Of a stretch of DNA of 64,000 bases, positions 8,198-17,514 are shown piece by piece. The notes under the pieces were generated by a model, which did no database searches, was not told the origin of the DNA, and worked only from the letters and a program-made list of their open reading frames with translations. Source of the stretch: JAZKDW01 sp040387375 (GTDB taxonomy: Bacteria; Pseudomonadota; Gammaproteobacteria; Burkholderiales; Burkholderiaceae_D). Numbering within the stretch: position 1 is the stretch's first letter; every line of letters begins with the position of its first letter. The stretch spans positions 12,838-76,837 of the forward strand of contig JAZKDW010000036.1 in assembly GCA_040387375.1 (NCBI GenBank). Direction: 5' to 3'. The position numbers and the translations under genes are program-made.

Positions 8198-11100
8198 ATG
8201 ACTCCTACCGTGCAGCCTTCTCCTGTAATACGCAAAATATTAATAGCGAACCGGTCTGAAATTGCCATCCGCGTCATGCGCGCCGCCGCCGAACTGGGCA
8301 TCCGCACCGTCGCCATTTATGCGGCGGAAGACCGCTTCGGATTGCATCGGTTCAAGGCAGACGAGAGCTATCTGGTAGGAGAAGGCAAGAAGCCGATCGC
8401 GGCTTACCTCGACATCGTGGACATCATCCGTATTGCCAAGGAAGCGCGGGTCGATGCGATTCATCCGGGCTACGGTTTCCTGTCTGAAAACCCCGAATTC
8501 GCCGAAGCCTGCGCGGCAAACGGCATTGCTTTCATCGGCCCGTCGCCGAAAGTGATGCGCACGCTCGGCAACAAGGTCGCCGCGCGGACTGCCGCGCAAG
8601 GGGCCGATGTCCCGGTCATGCCTGCCACCGGTCCATTGCCGCTCGATATGAACGAGGCAAAAAGGCTGGCGCGGGAAGTCGGTTATCCGTTGATGCTGAA
8701 AGCCAGCTGGGGTGGCGGCGGACGGGGCATGCGGGTGATCGAAACGGAAGAAGACTTGCCCGGACTGCTGGAACTGGCGCGCCGCGAGGCGCTGGCCGCA
8801 TTCGGCAACGATGAAATGTATCTGGAAAAGCTGGTGCGCCGCGCCCGTCACGTCGAAGTGCAGCTCATCGGCGACAAGCACGGCAACCTGGTGCACCTGT
8901 TCGAGCGCGACTGCTCGGTGCAGCGCCGCAACCAGAAAGTGGTTGAGCGCGCACCTGCGCCTTACCTGAGCGAGGAGACGCGCACGGCGTTATGCGAGTC
9001 CGCCTTGCGCCTGGGACGCGCGGTCAACTACACGCACGCCGGCACGGTCGAGTTCCTGATCGACGCCGATACCGAAAAATTCTATTTCATCGAAGTCAAT
9101 CCACGCATCCAGGTCGAGCACACGGTCACCGAAGCCGTCACCGGCATCGATATCGTCAAGGCGCAGATCCGCGTCACCGAGGGTGCGGCGATCGGCGCCG
9201 GCGCGGGTGTCCCGGAGCAGGCGGACATCCGTCTCAATGGTCACGCCCTGCAATGCCGCGTCACGACTGAAGATCCTGAAAATAACTTCACCCCCGACTA
9301 CGGCCGCCTGACCGCCTATCGCAGCGCCGCCGGCTTCGGTGTGCGTCTCGACGGCGGCACCGCCTATTCCGGCGCCATCATTACGCCATTCTACGATTCG
9401 CTGCTGGTAAAGGTGACGACCTGGGCGCCGACGCCGGCCGAGGCCATCAGCCGCATGGATCGCGCGCTGCGCGAATTCCGCATTCGCGGTGTATCGACCA
9501 ATCTGCTGTTCCTGGAAAACGTCATCAACCACCCGGAGTTCAAATCCGGCGAGTGCATCACACGTTTCATCGACAATACGCCGGAACTGCTGAAGTTCGC
9601 CAAACGCCGCGACCGCGCCACCCGCATCCTGCGTTTCATCGGCGAGGTTGTGGTCAACGGCAATCCGGAAATGAAGGGGCGTGTCATTCCGACGGTCATG
9701 CCCTCTGCGCCGGTAATGCCGAAAACCGATCTGCTGGCGCCGCTGCAGCCCGGCACGCGCGACCTGCTCAGGGAACTCGGTCCCGACAAGTTTGCGTTAT
9801 GGATGAAGGACCAGCCGCGTGTGCTGCTGACCGACACCACCATGCGCGACGCCCACCAGTCGCTGTTTGCGACGCGCATGCGCACCGCCGACATGCTGGC
9901 GATTGCGCCCGCCTATGCACGTTTGATGCCGAACCTGTTTTCGCTCGAGTGCTGGGGTGGCGCCACCTTCGACGTCGCAATGCGTTTCCTGAAGGAAGAT
10001 CCGTGGGACCGGCTGGCGCAGCTGCGTGCGCGGGTGCCGAATATCCTGTTGCAGATGCTGCTGCGCGGCTCCAATGCGGTTGGTTACACGAACTACGCGG
10101 ACAACGTGGTGAAGCACTTTGTCCAGCAAGCCGCCAGCGGCGGCATCGACCTGTTCCGCGTGTTCGACTCGCTCAACTGGGTTGAAAACATGCGGGTTGC
10201 GATTGACGCCGTGCGCGAGACCGGTTCATTGTGCGAGGGCGCCATCTGTTATACCGGCGACCTGTTCGATATCGCGCGGCCGAAATACAATCTTCAGTAT
10301 TACGTATCGATGGCCAAGGAACTGGAGCGGGCCGGCGTCAACATTCTCGCGATCAAGGACATGTCAGGCGTGTGCAAGCCGCAGGCGGCGCGGGCGCTGA
10401 TCAAGGCCCTGAAGGAAGAAGTCGGCCTGCCTATCCATTTTCATACCCATGACACCAGCGGCATTTCGGCGGCCAGCGTGCTGGCGGCGATTGAAGCAGG
10501 CTGCGATGCTGTCGATGGCGCGATGGATGCGATGAGCGGATTGACCTCGCAACCAAACCTCGGCTCGATCGCCGCGGCGCTGTCAGGCACCGAGCGCGAC
10601 GCGCAGATGAATGCGCAGTCGATGTTCGCCATCTCCCAATACTGGGAAGGCGTGCGCCGCAGCTACGCGCCATTCGAAGCCGACATGCGCTCGGGAACAG
10701 CGGATGTCTACCGGCACGAGATGCCGGGCGGTCAATACACCAACCTGCGCGAACAGGCGCGCGGCATGGGACTGGAACACCGCTGGTCCGAAGTGGCGCA
10801 GGCCTACGCCGACGTCAACCAGCTGTTCGGCGATATCGTGAAGGTGACACCGACGTCGAAGGTGGTGGGCGACATGGCGCTGTTCATGGTGGCCAACGAT
10901 CTGACGCCGGAGGAAGTGCGCGACCCGGCCAAGGAAGTCGCCTTTCCCGAATCCGTGGTGTCGCTGTTCAAGGGCGAGCTGGGTTTTCCGCCGGACGGTT
11001 TTCCGAAGGACCTGGAGCAGAAGGTCCTCAAGGGAGGCAAGCCGATCGAGGGCCGTTTTGGCGCGCAGCTGCCGCCGGTCGACTTTCAACTGGTGCGTGC

Positions 11101-11659
11101 CGAGATCGAGAAGGCGCTCGGGCGCGCGGTCACCGAGCAGGAGCTGGCCTCGTACCTGATGTATCCGAAGGTGTTTCGCGCCTACGCCGAACATCGCCGC
11201 GAGTATGGCGACGTCAGCGTTTTGCCGACGCCGGCATTCTTTTACGGCCTCGCGGATGGGCAGGAAACCTCCGTCAACATCGACGCCGGGAAAACCCTGG
11301 TGATCCGCTTGCAGGGGCGGACCGACCTGGCCGATGAAGGGCAGAGCAAATTATTCTTTGAATTGAACGGGCAGGCGCGGCTGGTACGGATCGAACGCGC
11401 GGGTGCGATCAAGCAGGCGGCGCATCCGAAGATCGACGAGAACAATCCGGCCCATCTGGGGGCGCCGATGCCGGGGATGGTGGTGACGGTGGCGGTGAAG
11501 GCGGGGCAGAAGGTGAAGAAGGGCGATCCTCTGGTGACGCTGGAGGCGATGAAGATGGAAAGCATGATTCGCGCTGAGGGGGATGCGGTGATCCGGCAGG
11601 TTCATGTGAAGCCGGGCACGGTGGTCAGTGCGAAGGATTTGCTGATTGAACTGGGGTAG
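8198..11659 (+). CDS. pyc: Pyruvate carboxylase
   Basis: Single-chain biotin enzyme that makes oxaloacetate from pyruvate, bicarbonate and ATP (anaplerosis). From the chosen start at 8198 it has 1153 residues, the normal family length. N-terminal biotin carboxylase (about 10-460) carries the Gly-rich ATP loop GGGGRGM and EVNPRIQVEHTVTE. The carboxyltransferase domain (about 535-810) opens with TDTTMRDAHQSL, the metal and pyruvate site. The C-terminal biotinyl domain has EAMKMES with the target lysine near residue 1119. It stands alone, so regulation is not evident. The start has no strong Shine-Dalgarno; an upstream in-frame ATG at 8117 is rejected on homology grounds. Confidence 0.96.
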   Translation: MTPTVQPSPVIRKILIANRSEIAIRVMRAAAELGIRTVAIYAAEDRFGLHRFKADESYLVGEGKKPIAAYLDIVDIIRIAKEARVDAIHPGYGFLSENPEFAEACAANGIAFIGPSPKVMRTLGNKVAARTAAQGADVPVMPATGPLPLDMNEAKRLAREVGYPLMLKASWGGGGRGMRVIETEEDLPGLLELARREALAAFGNDEMYLEKLVRRARHVEVQLIGDKHGNLVHLFERDCSVQRRNQKVVERAPAPYLSEETRTALCESALRLGRAVNYTHAGTVEFLIDADTEKFYFIEVNPRIQVEHTVTEAVTGIDIVKAQIRVTEGAAIGAGAGVPEQADIRLNGHALQCRVTTEDPENNFTPDYGRLTAYRSAAGFGVRLDGGTAYSGAIITPFYDSLLVKVTTWAPTPAEAISRMDRALREFRIRGVSTNLLFLENVINHPEFKSGECITRFIDNTPELLKFAKRRDRATRILRFIGEVVVNGNPEMKGRVIPTVMPSAPVMPKTDLLAPLQPGTRDLLRELGPDKFALWMKDQPRVLLTDTTMRDAHQSLFATRMRTADMLAIAPAYARLMPNLFSLECWGGATFDVAMRFLKEDPWDRLAQLRARVPNILLQMLLRGSNAVGYTNYADNVVKHFVQQAASGGIDLFRVFDSLNWVENMRVAIDAVRETGSLCEGAICYTGDLFDIARPKYNLQYYVSMAKELERAGVNILAIKDMSGVCKPQAARALIKALKEEVGLPIHFHTHDTSGISAASVLAAIEAGCDAVDGAMDAMSGLTSQPNLGSIAAALSGTERDAQMNAQSMFAISQYWEGVRRSYAPFEADMRSGTADVYRHEMPGGQYTNLREQARGMGLEHRWSEVAQAYADVNQLFGDIVKVTPTSKVVGDMALFMVANDLTPEEVRDPAKEVAFPESVVSLFKGELGFPPDGFPKDLEQKVLKGGKPIEGRFGAQLPPVDFQLVRAEIEKALGRAVTEQELASYLMYPKVFRAYAEHRREYGDVSVLPTPAFFYGLADGQETSVNIDAGKTLVIRLQGRTDLADEGQSKLFFELNGQARLVRIERAGAIKQAAHPKIDENNPAHLGAPMPGMVVTVAVKAGQKVKKGDPLVTLEAMKMESMIRAEGDAVIRQVHVKPGTVVSAKDLLIELG

Positions 11660-11698
11660 GGCGCTGTCTGTTCTACCTTGTGCCCTTTGTGATCGCTA

Positions 11699-11716
11699 GC
11701 CGGGCTCCGCCCCGGC
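11699..11716 (+). terminator. GC-rich hairpin after pyruvate carboxylase
   Basis: GCCGGG (11699-11704) and CCCGGC (11711-11716) form a 6-bp stem with a 6-nt loop 40 nt after the stop. No U-tract follows. It may be a weak terminator or a 3' stabiliser. Confidence 0.3.
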
Positions 11717-11784
11717 ACTTTACCCAGTCAAGGGTCCTGCTTTTGAACGCCGCAGGAAAGACCTTGGAGCGCCTTGCGGGTAAT

Positions 11785-11860
11785 ATTTCCATTGTCAATA
11801 GTCCGTCTTTCCAATATCCATTGGACGCCGTTTCCATGGTCTGAGAAACTTCCTTCCACT
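11785..11860 (+). promoter_or_regulatory. LysR-type operator/promoter of the monooxygenase, copy A
   Basis: Contains TCCAATATCCATTGGACG (11810-11827), an inverted repeat TCCAAT-N4-ATTGGA of the T-N11-A kind bound by LysR proteins. The same 18 nt recur at 14536-14553. Similarity extends on both sides: TTTCCATTGTCAATAGT matches TTTGCAATGTAAATAGT upstream at the same 7-nt distance, and CTGAGAAACTTCC matches CTGACAAAATCC downstream. The operator ends 113 nt before the monooxygenase ATG, close to its 104-nt distance from the Bug gene. Binding by the adjacent LysR is inferred. Confidence 0.7.
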
Positions 11861-11940
11861 GGTTGCAGGGACGGCAATTCAGTGCGGCCGCGCCCTGCGG
11901 CAAGGCAAATGCCTATATGACAATCACCTTTGGAATAGCC

Positions 11941-13563
11941 ATGGAAACCATCATTGAAACCCCCATTCTGATCATAGGCGCTGGGCCGGTCGGCCTTGCC
12001 ATGGCAATTGAACTTGCCGACCGCGGAATTGCATGCACGCTGGCAGAACGGGGCGATGGCAGCATCGAACATCCGCGAACCGGCCTGGTGGCGGTGCGGA
12101 CCATGGAGGCGTTTCGTCGCTGGGGTTTGGCAGAGCGCGTACGACAGTGCGGCTTCCCGGAGGATTACAATCTTTCGATGGTGTTTTGCACCAGCCTGAA
12201 CGGACTGACGCTGGATCGCGAACCGTATCCCAGTATGAAAGACGCGCCCACGCCTGCCGAAACACCAGAAAAAAAGCAGCGCTGCCCGCAGATGTGGTTA
12301 CAGCCCATCATGAGCGAAGCCGTCCATGAGCGCCCCTCCGTGACGGTCAAATACCGTCATGAGTTCGAGTCGTTCGATGACAAGGGATCGGTTGTTGAAA
12401 CCGTACTCATCGATCGTGAAACAGGAAAACGCGTTACCGTTCGCAGCCAGTATCTGATCGGTTGTGATGGTGGATCAAGCAAGGTTCGTGAGGCGCTCGG
12501 CATTGACATGCAGGGCCGGCTGCTCAGCTACTCGGTCAATATTCTGATGCGCGTTCCCGGCCTCATCAATTATCACGCCATGGGGGAAGCGGAGCGCTAT
12601 CTGTTTGTTGGACCGGAGGGCACGTGGGCCAATCTTACGGTTGTCGACGGCGATGAAATCTGGCGGCTTACCGTGTTGGGCTCGGAACAGAAGCTGAACC
12701 TTGAAACCTTCGATGCGCAGGCTTACATCAGGCGCGCCTTTGGCCGCGATGACGTCCCGTGTGAAATACTCTCGGTCTTGCCCTGGCGTCGTAGCGAGAC
12801 GATCGCTGACCGCTATCTTGGCGGCCACGTGATCCTGGCCGGTGACTCTGTGCATACCATGTCTCCCACCGGCGGAATGGGGATGAACACGGGCATCCAG
12901 GAAGTGCTGGACCTCGGTTGGAAGTTGCAAGCGGTACTGAATGGATGGGGCGGAGAAAAACTGCTGCATAGTTACGAGATCGAACGCCGTCCGATCGCTC
13001 GCCGCAATATCGATTTTTCAAGCAAGAATTTCAGGGCATGGATGGATGCGCCTGATGCAGGCGCGGTATGCGATGACACGCCGGAAGGCGCACGTGTGCG
13101 GCAAGAACTTGGCAAACGATTGCGCGATTCAACACGCGTGGAATGGGAGTCGCTTGGTTTGCAAATCGGCTATCGTTATGAAGGGTCGCCGATTTGCGTG
13201 CCAGACGGAACGCCGCCGGATGCCGACGATTATTCACATTACCTGCCTACCACGCGGCCGGGATCACGCGCGCCGCATGCCTGGCTTGCTGATGGACGAT
13301 CTACGCTGGACCTGTTTGGCGAAAAATTTGTCCTGCTCGCATTTCCGGATGCGCAGGCCGAAGATATCAAGGCACTAACGGATTCACTCAGGAACAGGAA
13401 CGTGCCTGTATCAGTGGAGCGTCTGTCAGACCCACAGATAGTGAAGCTGTATGAGCGCGCGCTGGTGCTGGTCCGTCCCGACGGACATGTCGCGTGGCGC
13501 GGGGATGTCGCGCTGGATACCGATCAGATCGCTGATATCGTGCGTGGCGCCCAGTGCGCCTGA
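11941..13563 (+). CDS. FAD-dependent aromatic monooxygenase (PheA/TfdB/MhpA type)
   Basis: 540-residue class A flavoprotein hydroxylase that would add one oxygen to an aromatic ring using NAD(P)H. Motifs: dinucleotide-binding GAGPVG (13-18), the DG fold GCDGGSSKVREALG (about 173-186) and the flavin-ribityl motif GDSVHTMSPTGGMGMNTGIQE (about 301), followed by the C-terminal thioredoxin-like domain of the phenol hydroxylase/3-HPP hydroxylase group. The start at 11941 has GGA about 9 nt upstream; earlier ATGs at 11863 and 11917 give leaders unlike the family. The substrate cannot be read. The shared operator ties it to the LysR at 13575 and the Bug receptor at 14658. Confidence 0.88.
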   Translation: METIIETPILIIGAGPVGLAMAIELADRGIACTLAERGDGSIEHPRTGLVAVRTMEAFRRWGLAERVRQCGFPEDYNLSMVFCTSLNGLTLDREPYPSMKDAPTPAETPEKKQRCPQMWLQPIMSEAVHERPSVTVKYRHEFESFDDKGSVVETVLIDRETGKRVTVRSQYLIGCDGGSSKVREALGIDMQGRLLSYSVNILMRVPGLINYHAMGEAERYLFVGPEGTWANLTVVDGDEIWRLTVLGSEQKLNLETFDAQAYIRRAFGRDDVPCEILSVLPWRRSETIADRYLGGHVILAGDSVHTMSPTGGMGMNTGIQEVLDLGWKLQAVLNGWGGEKLLHSYEIERRPIARRNIDFSSKNFRAWMDAPDAGAVCDDTPEGARVRQELGKRLRDSTRVEWESLGLQIGYRYEGSPICVPDGTPPDADDYSHYLPTTRPGSRAPHAWLADGRSTLDLFGEKFVLLAFPDAQAEDIKALTDSLRNRNVPVSVERLSDPQIVKLYERALVLVRPDGHVAWRGDVALDTDQIADIVRGAQCA

Positions 13564-13574
13564 TCATGATGCGC

Positions 13575-14468
13575 TTACGCCTGTTCTAGTTCCAGTCCAG
13601 CGATGGTCGACCGTAGCCACTGATTGGCGGGGTCGTGGTGAAAGCGTTCATGCCAGAACTGCCGTACCCCTGCAGTCGGCACATCGAATGGCAACGGGAA
13701 AACGTTCAGATTCCCGAGGCCGGCAGCCGAACGCGGCACGCTGGCGATCAGATCGGAGGTCGCCACCACCGTCGCAGCGGTATGGTAATTGGCGACTTCG
13801 AGACGAATGGAGCGCCGGCGTCGTCCTTTTGAGAGTGCGTTTTCAACCAGCAGTTCCGTATTCCCGATGCTGACAAAAACATGCACTGCGTCCAGATACT
13901 GCTCAAGCGTGATGCCGTCCTGAATAATGGGGTGATCGGCGCGGGCAATGCACACATAATTGTCTTCAAAAAGACGTTGCTGATAATAGCCTGCAGAGAG
14001 AAACGAGAGATTGCCGACCGCCAGGTCGACAGTGCCGTTTTCCAGTGCGGATGGGTACTCATCATGCGCCATTCGCAACGCAGCGATCTTGATTCCCGGT
14101 GCCGCGGCATGAAGCGCGTCGATCAGTTTCGGCAGTATGGCGGACTCGCCCATGTCGGACATCAGTAGACGGAAGGTCCGCTCCGATTGTGCCGGATCAA
14201 AGCCGCCCGGCTGGTCCAGGCCGATCTGCAGCAGCTTCAGTGCATCCAGAACCGGCCCCGCCATACGGTCAGCAAGGACCGTGGGCATCATGCCTGCCCT
14301 GGTACGCACGAACAGTGGATCGTCGCAGCTCTTCCGTAGTCTGAGCAGTGCATTGCTCATCGCGGACTGGGTCAGTCCTACTTCAAGTGCCGCCCGCGAT
14401 ACGTTGCGCTCCCGATAGAGCGCCGCGAAGACGGGAAGAAGGTTCAGATCGAGCCTGTGGATATTCAT
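13575..14468 (-). CDS. LysR-family transcriptional regulator
   Basis: 297 residues. The N-terminal winged helix-turn-helix is clear (LDLNLLPVFAALYRERNVSRAALEVGLTQSAMSNALLRLR), followed by FVRTRAGMMPT and a periplasmic-binding-like effector domain. The start at 14468 (MNIHRLDLNLL) is family-typical; the open frame extends to 14573 without homology. It is convergent with the monooxygenase (11 nt between stops) and divergent from the Bug receptor. It most resembles NodD/NahR-type regulators by its N-terminus. It probably senses the monooxygenase substrate or product and acts at the two TCCAAT-N4-ATTGGA sites. Confidence 0.92.
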   Translation of the reverse strand: MNIHRLDLNLLPVFAALYRERNVSRAALEVGLTQSAMSNALLRLRKSCDDPLFVRTRAGMMPTVLADRMAGPVLDALKLLQIGLDQPGGFDPAQSERTFRLLMSDMGESAILPKLIDALHAAAPGIKIAALRMAHDEYPSALENGTVDLAVGNLSFLSAGYYQQRLFEDNYVCIARADHPIIQDGITLEQYLDAVHVFVSIGNTELLVENALSKGRRRRSIRLEVANYHTAATVVATSDLIASVPRSAAGLGNLNVFPLPFDVPTAGVRQFWHERFHHDPANQWLRSTIAGLELEQA

Positions 14469-14511
14469 GCGGCAAATATAACAAGCTTGCCTGGCATGTT
14501 CAACAATATTA

Positions 14512-14600
14512 TTTGCAATGTAAATAGTGTAGATGTCCAATATCCATTGGACGCGATATCGAGAGGCTGACAAAATCCTTTTGCCCAGGCTGGCTTTCGT
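14512..14600 (+). promoter_or_regulatory. LysR-type operator/promoter between LysR and Bug gene, copy B
   Basis: TCCAATATCCATTGGACG at 14536-14553, 67 nt upstream of the LysR ATG and 104 nt upstream of the Bug ATG, a normal place for a LysR site in a divergent promoter. It is paralogous to the region at 11785-11860 over roughly 75 nt, with 17 of the 30 positions downstream of the operator identical without gaps. Confidence 0.72.
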
Positions 14601-14657
14601 GAGGCAATGAGCGCAGCTACCTTTCTTTTTTTACGAGTACATATGAAAGAGACATCA

Positions 14658-15638
14658 ATGACATCGTTTATTCCCCGCAGAATCAAGTTATCCCTCGCCG
14701 TGCTGTGCTTCGCAAGCGCCGGTGCAGCGCACGCTCAGGCTTATCCCGACAGACCGATCAAACTGGTCGTTCCTTATGCGGCAGGCGGCGGGACAGATAT
14801 TTTCGCGCGCGCCATTGCCGTCCGTATGGGAACAGAACTGGGGCAGACGATCATCATCGAGAACAAGCCAGGCGCCGGCACCATCATCGGCGCCGAGATG
14901 GTTGCCCGTTCGGCCCCGGATGGTTATACGGTCCTGCTGGGTGACACCGGCACCTACAGCATGAATCCCAGCTTGTACAAAAAACTGCCATATGATCCAG
15001 CGCGGGATCTGGCGCCGGTTACCCTGACTGGCCGGTTCGCCCTCACGATGGTCGTCCATCCTTCTGTTCCCGCGAACACGGTACAGGAGTACATCGCATT
15101 GGCCGCTGCAAAGCCGGGCAAGATCAACTATGCAACGCCGGGACAAGGCAGCCCTCACCATCTCGCCATGGAACTGTTTTCACAGCAGGCCAAGGTTACG
15201 CTCACGCATGTTCCTTATAAAGGGAACGGTCCTGCCGTATCGGACCTGATGGCAGGACATGTGGAATCGATGTTCCTTGTCCTTGGCCCAAATCTTCAGC
15301 ATGTCAAAGCCGGAAAAATGAAAGCGATCGGCGTTTCCAGCCCCAAACGGCTTGCTCCGCTGCCCAATGTGCCGACGATCGCGGAAGCCGGCCTGAAAGG
15401 GTACGAAGCCTGGTCCTGGCAGGGATTGACGGTGCCGCGCGGGACACCCGCATCCATCATCGCCAGGCTCAATGCAGCTTATGCCGCCACGGCAAACGAT
15501 CCTGAAATCCGGAAAAAAATGGACGCCGTGTCGGTGGAACTGATCACCAGTACTCCTCAGGAAATGGCGACGTACATGAAGTCGGAAACCGAGAAGTGGG
15601 CGAAAACCATCAAGAATGCCAATATCGTCGTCGAATAA
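14658..15638 (+). CDS. TctC/Bug-family periplasmic solute-binding protein
   Basis: 326-residue secreted receptor of the tripartite tricarboxylate transporter family. Signal peptide of about 27 residues ending GAAHAQ, then the family opening AYPDRPIKLVVPYAAGGGTD. Further Bug marks are IIIENKPGAGTIIGAE, TVLLGDTGTYSMNP, VPYKGNGPAVSDLMAGH and NVPTIAEAGLKGYEAWSWQGL. I chose the ATG at 14658 because AAGAGA lies 6 nt upstream; 14643 and 14607 are possible. No TctA or TctB membrane genes are nearby, so it is an orphan receptor. Shared LysR operators suggest it binds the aromatic or a related acid handled by the monooxygenase. Confidence 0.92.
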   Translation: MTSFIPRRIKLSLAVLCFASAGAAHAQAYPDRPIKLVVPYAAGGGTDIFARAIAVRMGTELGQTIIIENKPGAGTIIGAEMVARSAPDGYTVLLGDTGTYSMNPSLYKKLPYDPARDLAPVTLTGRFALTMVVHPSVPANTVQEYIALAAAKPGKINYATPGQGSPHHLAMELFSQQAKVTLTHVPYKGNGPAVSDLMAGHVESMFLVLGPNLQHVKAGKMKAIGVSSPKRLAPLPNVPTIAEAGLKGYEAWSWQGLTVPRGTPASIIARLNAAYAATANDPEIRKKMDAVSVELITSTPQEMATYMKSETEKWAKTIKNANIVVE

Positions 15639-15707
15639 AACAAGTCTTCGGCGCAGATAAAATTTGGTAAATCAAGTGGATTAAACTTCCATGTTGCCCC
15701 GCCATTT

Positions 15708-17231
15708 TCACGGCAATACATGCTGCGCGAGTGATTCGCGCAGCGTACGCTTCAGCACTTTTCCGTAGTTATTCTTGGGCAGCGTGTCGATGAAAATATA
15801 GTGTTTCGGGCGCTTGAAGCGGGCGATGTGCTCCACGCAGTGGGCGTCAAGCGCGTCCTTCGATACGCTCGCGCCGCCGGCGACCACCACGAACGCAACC
15901 ACCACTTCGCCCCATTCCGCATCGGGCTGGCCGACCACACACACTTCCTGCACGCCAGGGCAGGTCAGCAGTGCTTCTTCTACTTCACGCGGATAGATGT
16001 TCGAGCCGCCGCTGATGACCACATCCTTGGAGCGGTCGCGCAAGGTCAGATAGCCGCGTGCATCGAGCGAGCCCATGTCGCCGGTATGCAGCCAGCCGCC
16101 GCGCAACGCATCGGCGGTGGCATCGGGATTGTTCCAGTAGCCCGACATGATGACGTCGCCGCGGCAGATGATTTCGCCGATGTCGCCGTCCGGCACCGCG
16201 GCGCCCGCGGCATCGACGATCGCCAGCTCGATGCCGACATGCGGCCAACCCACCGATCCGAGCACCGCATCGTCCGCACCCGCATGATCCTCGCGGCGCA
16301 GGCTGGTGATCGTCATCGGCGCTTCACCCTGGCCGTAGATCTGGACGAATACCTGGCCGAACACGGCGATGGATTTTTTCAGTTCCTCGACGTACATGGG
16401 GCCGCCGCCGTAGACGATGGTGCGCAAATTGGCCGGGCGGCAGCCGGACTCTTCCGCCGCCAGCCGCAGGCGCTGCACCATGGTCGGCGCCAGGAACGCG
16501 CCGCACGCCGGATGCGCGTTGCACAGGCCGATGAATTCGGCGGGATCGAATCCTGACGATGCCGGTATCACCTGGCGCGCAACGCGCGCGATATAGGCGG
16601 GAATGTACAGGCCGGAACCATGCGACATCGGCGCCGCATGGATCTGGCTGGCGTTTTCGTCGAACGATTCGGTATCGGCCAGATGGGTCAGCGTCAGCGC
16701 CAGCAGGTTACGGTGCGACAGCATCGCGCCTTTTGAGCGGCCGGTCGTGCCGCTGGTGTAGAACAGCCATGCCAGCATGTCGGGCGCGGCCGCGACCGGT
16801 TCGATGGCGTCCGCCGACAATAGCGCTGCGTACGCCGCTTCACCGAGGATGATGGTCTCGAGCGGTCCGCGCGTGCCGTTGCCGGCTTCGGCAGCGAAGC
16901 CGGCCCCAAGTTTCGGCGACACGAACGCCAGCGCGGCGCCGGCATCGTCCACAATCTGCAGCATCTCCTTCGGATGCAGCTTGGCATTGACCGGCACGGC
17001 CACCAGTCCGGCGGCCCAGATGGCAAACAGCAGCTCGATATATTCCGGCCGGTTTTCACTGGCGATCGCGACCCGCTCGCCCGGATGCCAGCGTTGACTC
17101 AGCGCACCGGCGAGGCGGAGTGCGCGCGAACGCAACTGCGCGTAGGCATGCAGCTGTTCCGTCCCGAGAAAAACCGCGCCGCGCTCGGGGAAGCGGCGAG
17201 CCGCCTGGTCCAGCAAGGAAAATAGATTCAT
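15708..17231 (-). CDS. AMP-forming acyl-CoA synthetase/ligase
   Basis: 507-residue ANL-superfamily ligase that activates a carboxylate to its CoA thioester through an acyl-adenylate. Motifs: P-loop YTSGTTGRSKGAML (about 165), IYGQGEAPMT (A5-like, about 300), GYWNNPDAT and GGWLHTGDMG, the hinge RDRSKDVVISGGSNIYPREVEE (about 400), and the catalytic lysine in KNNYGKVLKRTL near the C-terminus. The start at 17231 fits the family better than the open frame to 17252. It is convergent with the Bug gene. Substrate unknown; fatty-acid-like and aromatic acids are both possible. Confidence 0.92.
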   Translation of the reverse strand: MNLFSLLDQAARRFPERGAVFLGTEQLHAYAQLRSRALRLAGALSQRWHPGERVAIASENRPEYIELLFAIWAAGLVAVPVNAKLHPKEMLQIVDDAGAALAFVSPKLGAGFAAEAGNGTRGPLETIILGEAAYAALLSADAIEPVAAAPDMLAWLFYTSGTTGRSKGAMLSHRNLLALTLTHLADTESFDENASQIHAAPMSHGSGLYIPAYIARVARQVIPASSGFDPAEFIGLCNAHPACGAFLAPTMVQRLRLAAEESGCRPANLRTIVYGGGPMYVEELKKSIAVFGQVFVQIYGQGEAPMTITSLRREDHAGADDAVLGSVGWPHVGIELAIVDAAGAAVPDGDIGEIICRGDVIMSGYWNNPDATADALRGGWLHTGDMGSLDARGYLTLRDRSKDVVISGGSNIYPREVEEALLTCPGVQEVCVVGQPDAEWGEVVVAFVVVAGGASVSKDALDAHCVEHIARFKRPKHYIFIDTLPKNNYGKVLKRTLRESLAQHVLP

Positions 17232-17365
17232 GCGTTCACCGCCTGCTGTCAAAAGTTTGTCGACCAGGGATCATCGCGGGAACAGCTGCCGCGCGGCCAG
17301 CAAGTCCGGGCTGGTCCTGCATGATAATGCCTTGCGCCTTTGTTTGCCACGCAGCCTGCATCCTG

Positions 17366-17393
17366 TTGGCGGGGCAGTGCGATCGGCTATAAT
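17366..17393 (+). promoter_or_regulatory. Sigma-70 promoter for the DMT transporter
   Basis: TTGGCG (17366-17371), a 16-nt spacer and a perfect TATAAT (17388-17393). Transcription should start near 17400, which rules out the in-frame ATG at 17340 as the transporter start. Confidence 0.6.
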
Positions 17394-17430
17394 CTGACGG
17401 GCCTGCATCAGTGCCGCACCTTAACTATCC

Positions 17431-17514
17431 ATGGCCTCGATCAAAAACAAGCATGCTCCCCGAATGACGCAGCCGATTCAACCCTGGCCGCAACCGCAGC
17501 CGGCCCGGCCGTGA
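17431..17514 (+). CDS. Possible 27-codon leader ORF
   Basis: The first ATG after the predicted promoter opens a 27-codon Pro/Gln-rich frame (MASIKNKHAPRMTQP...) whose TGA (17512-17514) overlaps the GTG proposed as the transporter start (17511-17513) as GTGA. This is the arrangement of a translationally coupled leader. It could instead mark a frameshift in the transporter N-terminus or be chance. No Shine-Dalgarno is seen. Confidence 0.25.
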   Translation: MASIKNKHAPRMTQPIQPWPQPQPARP

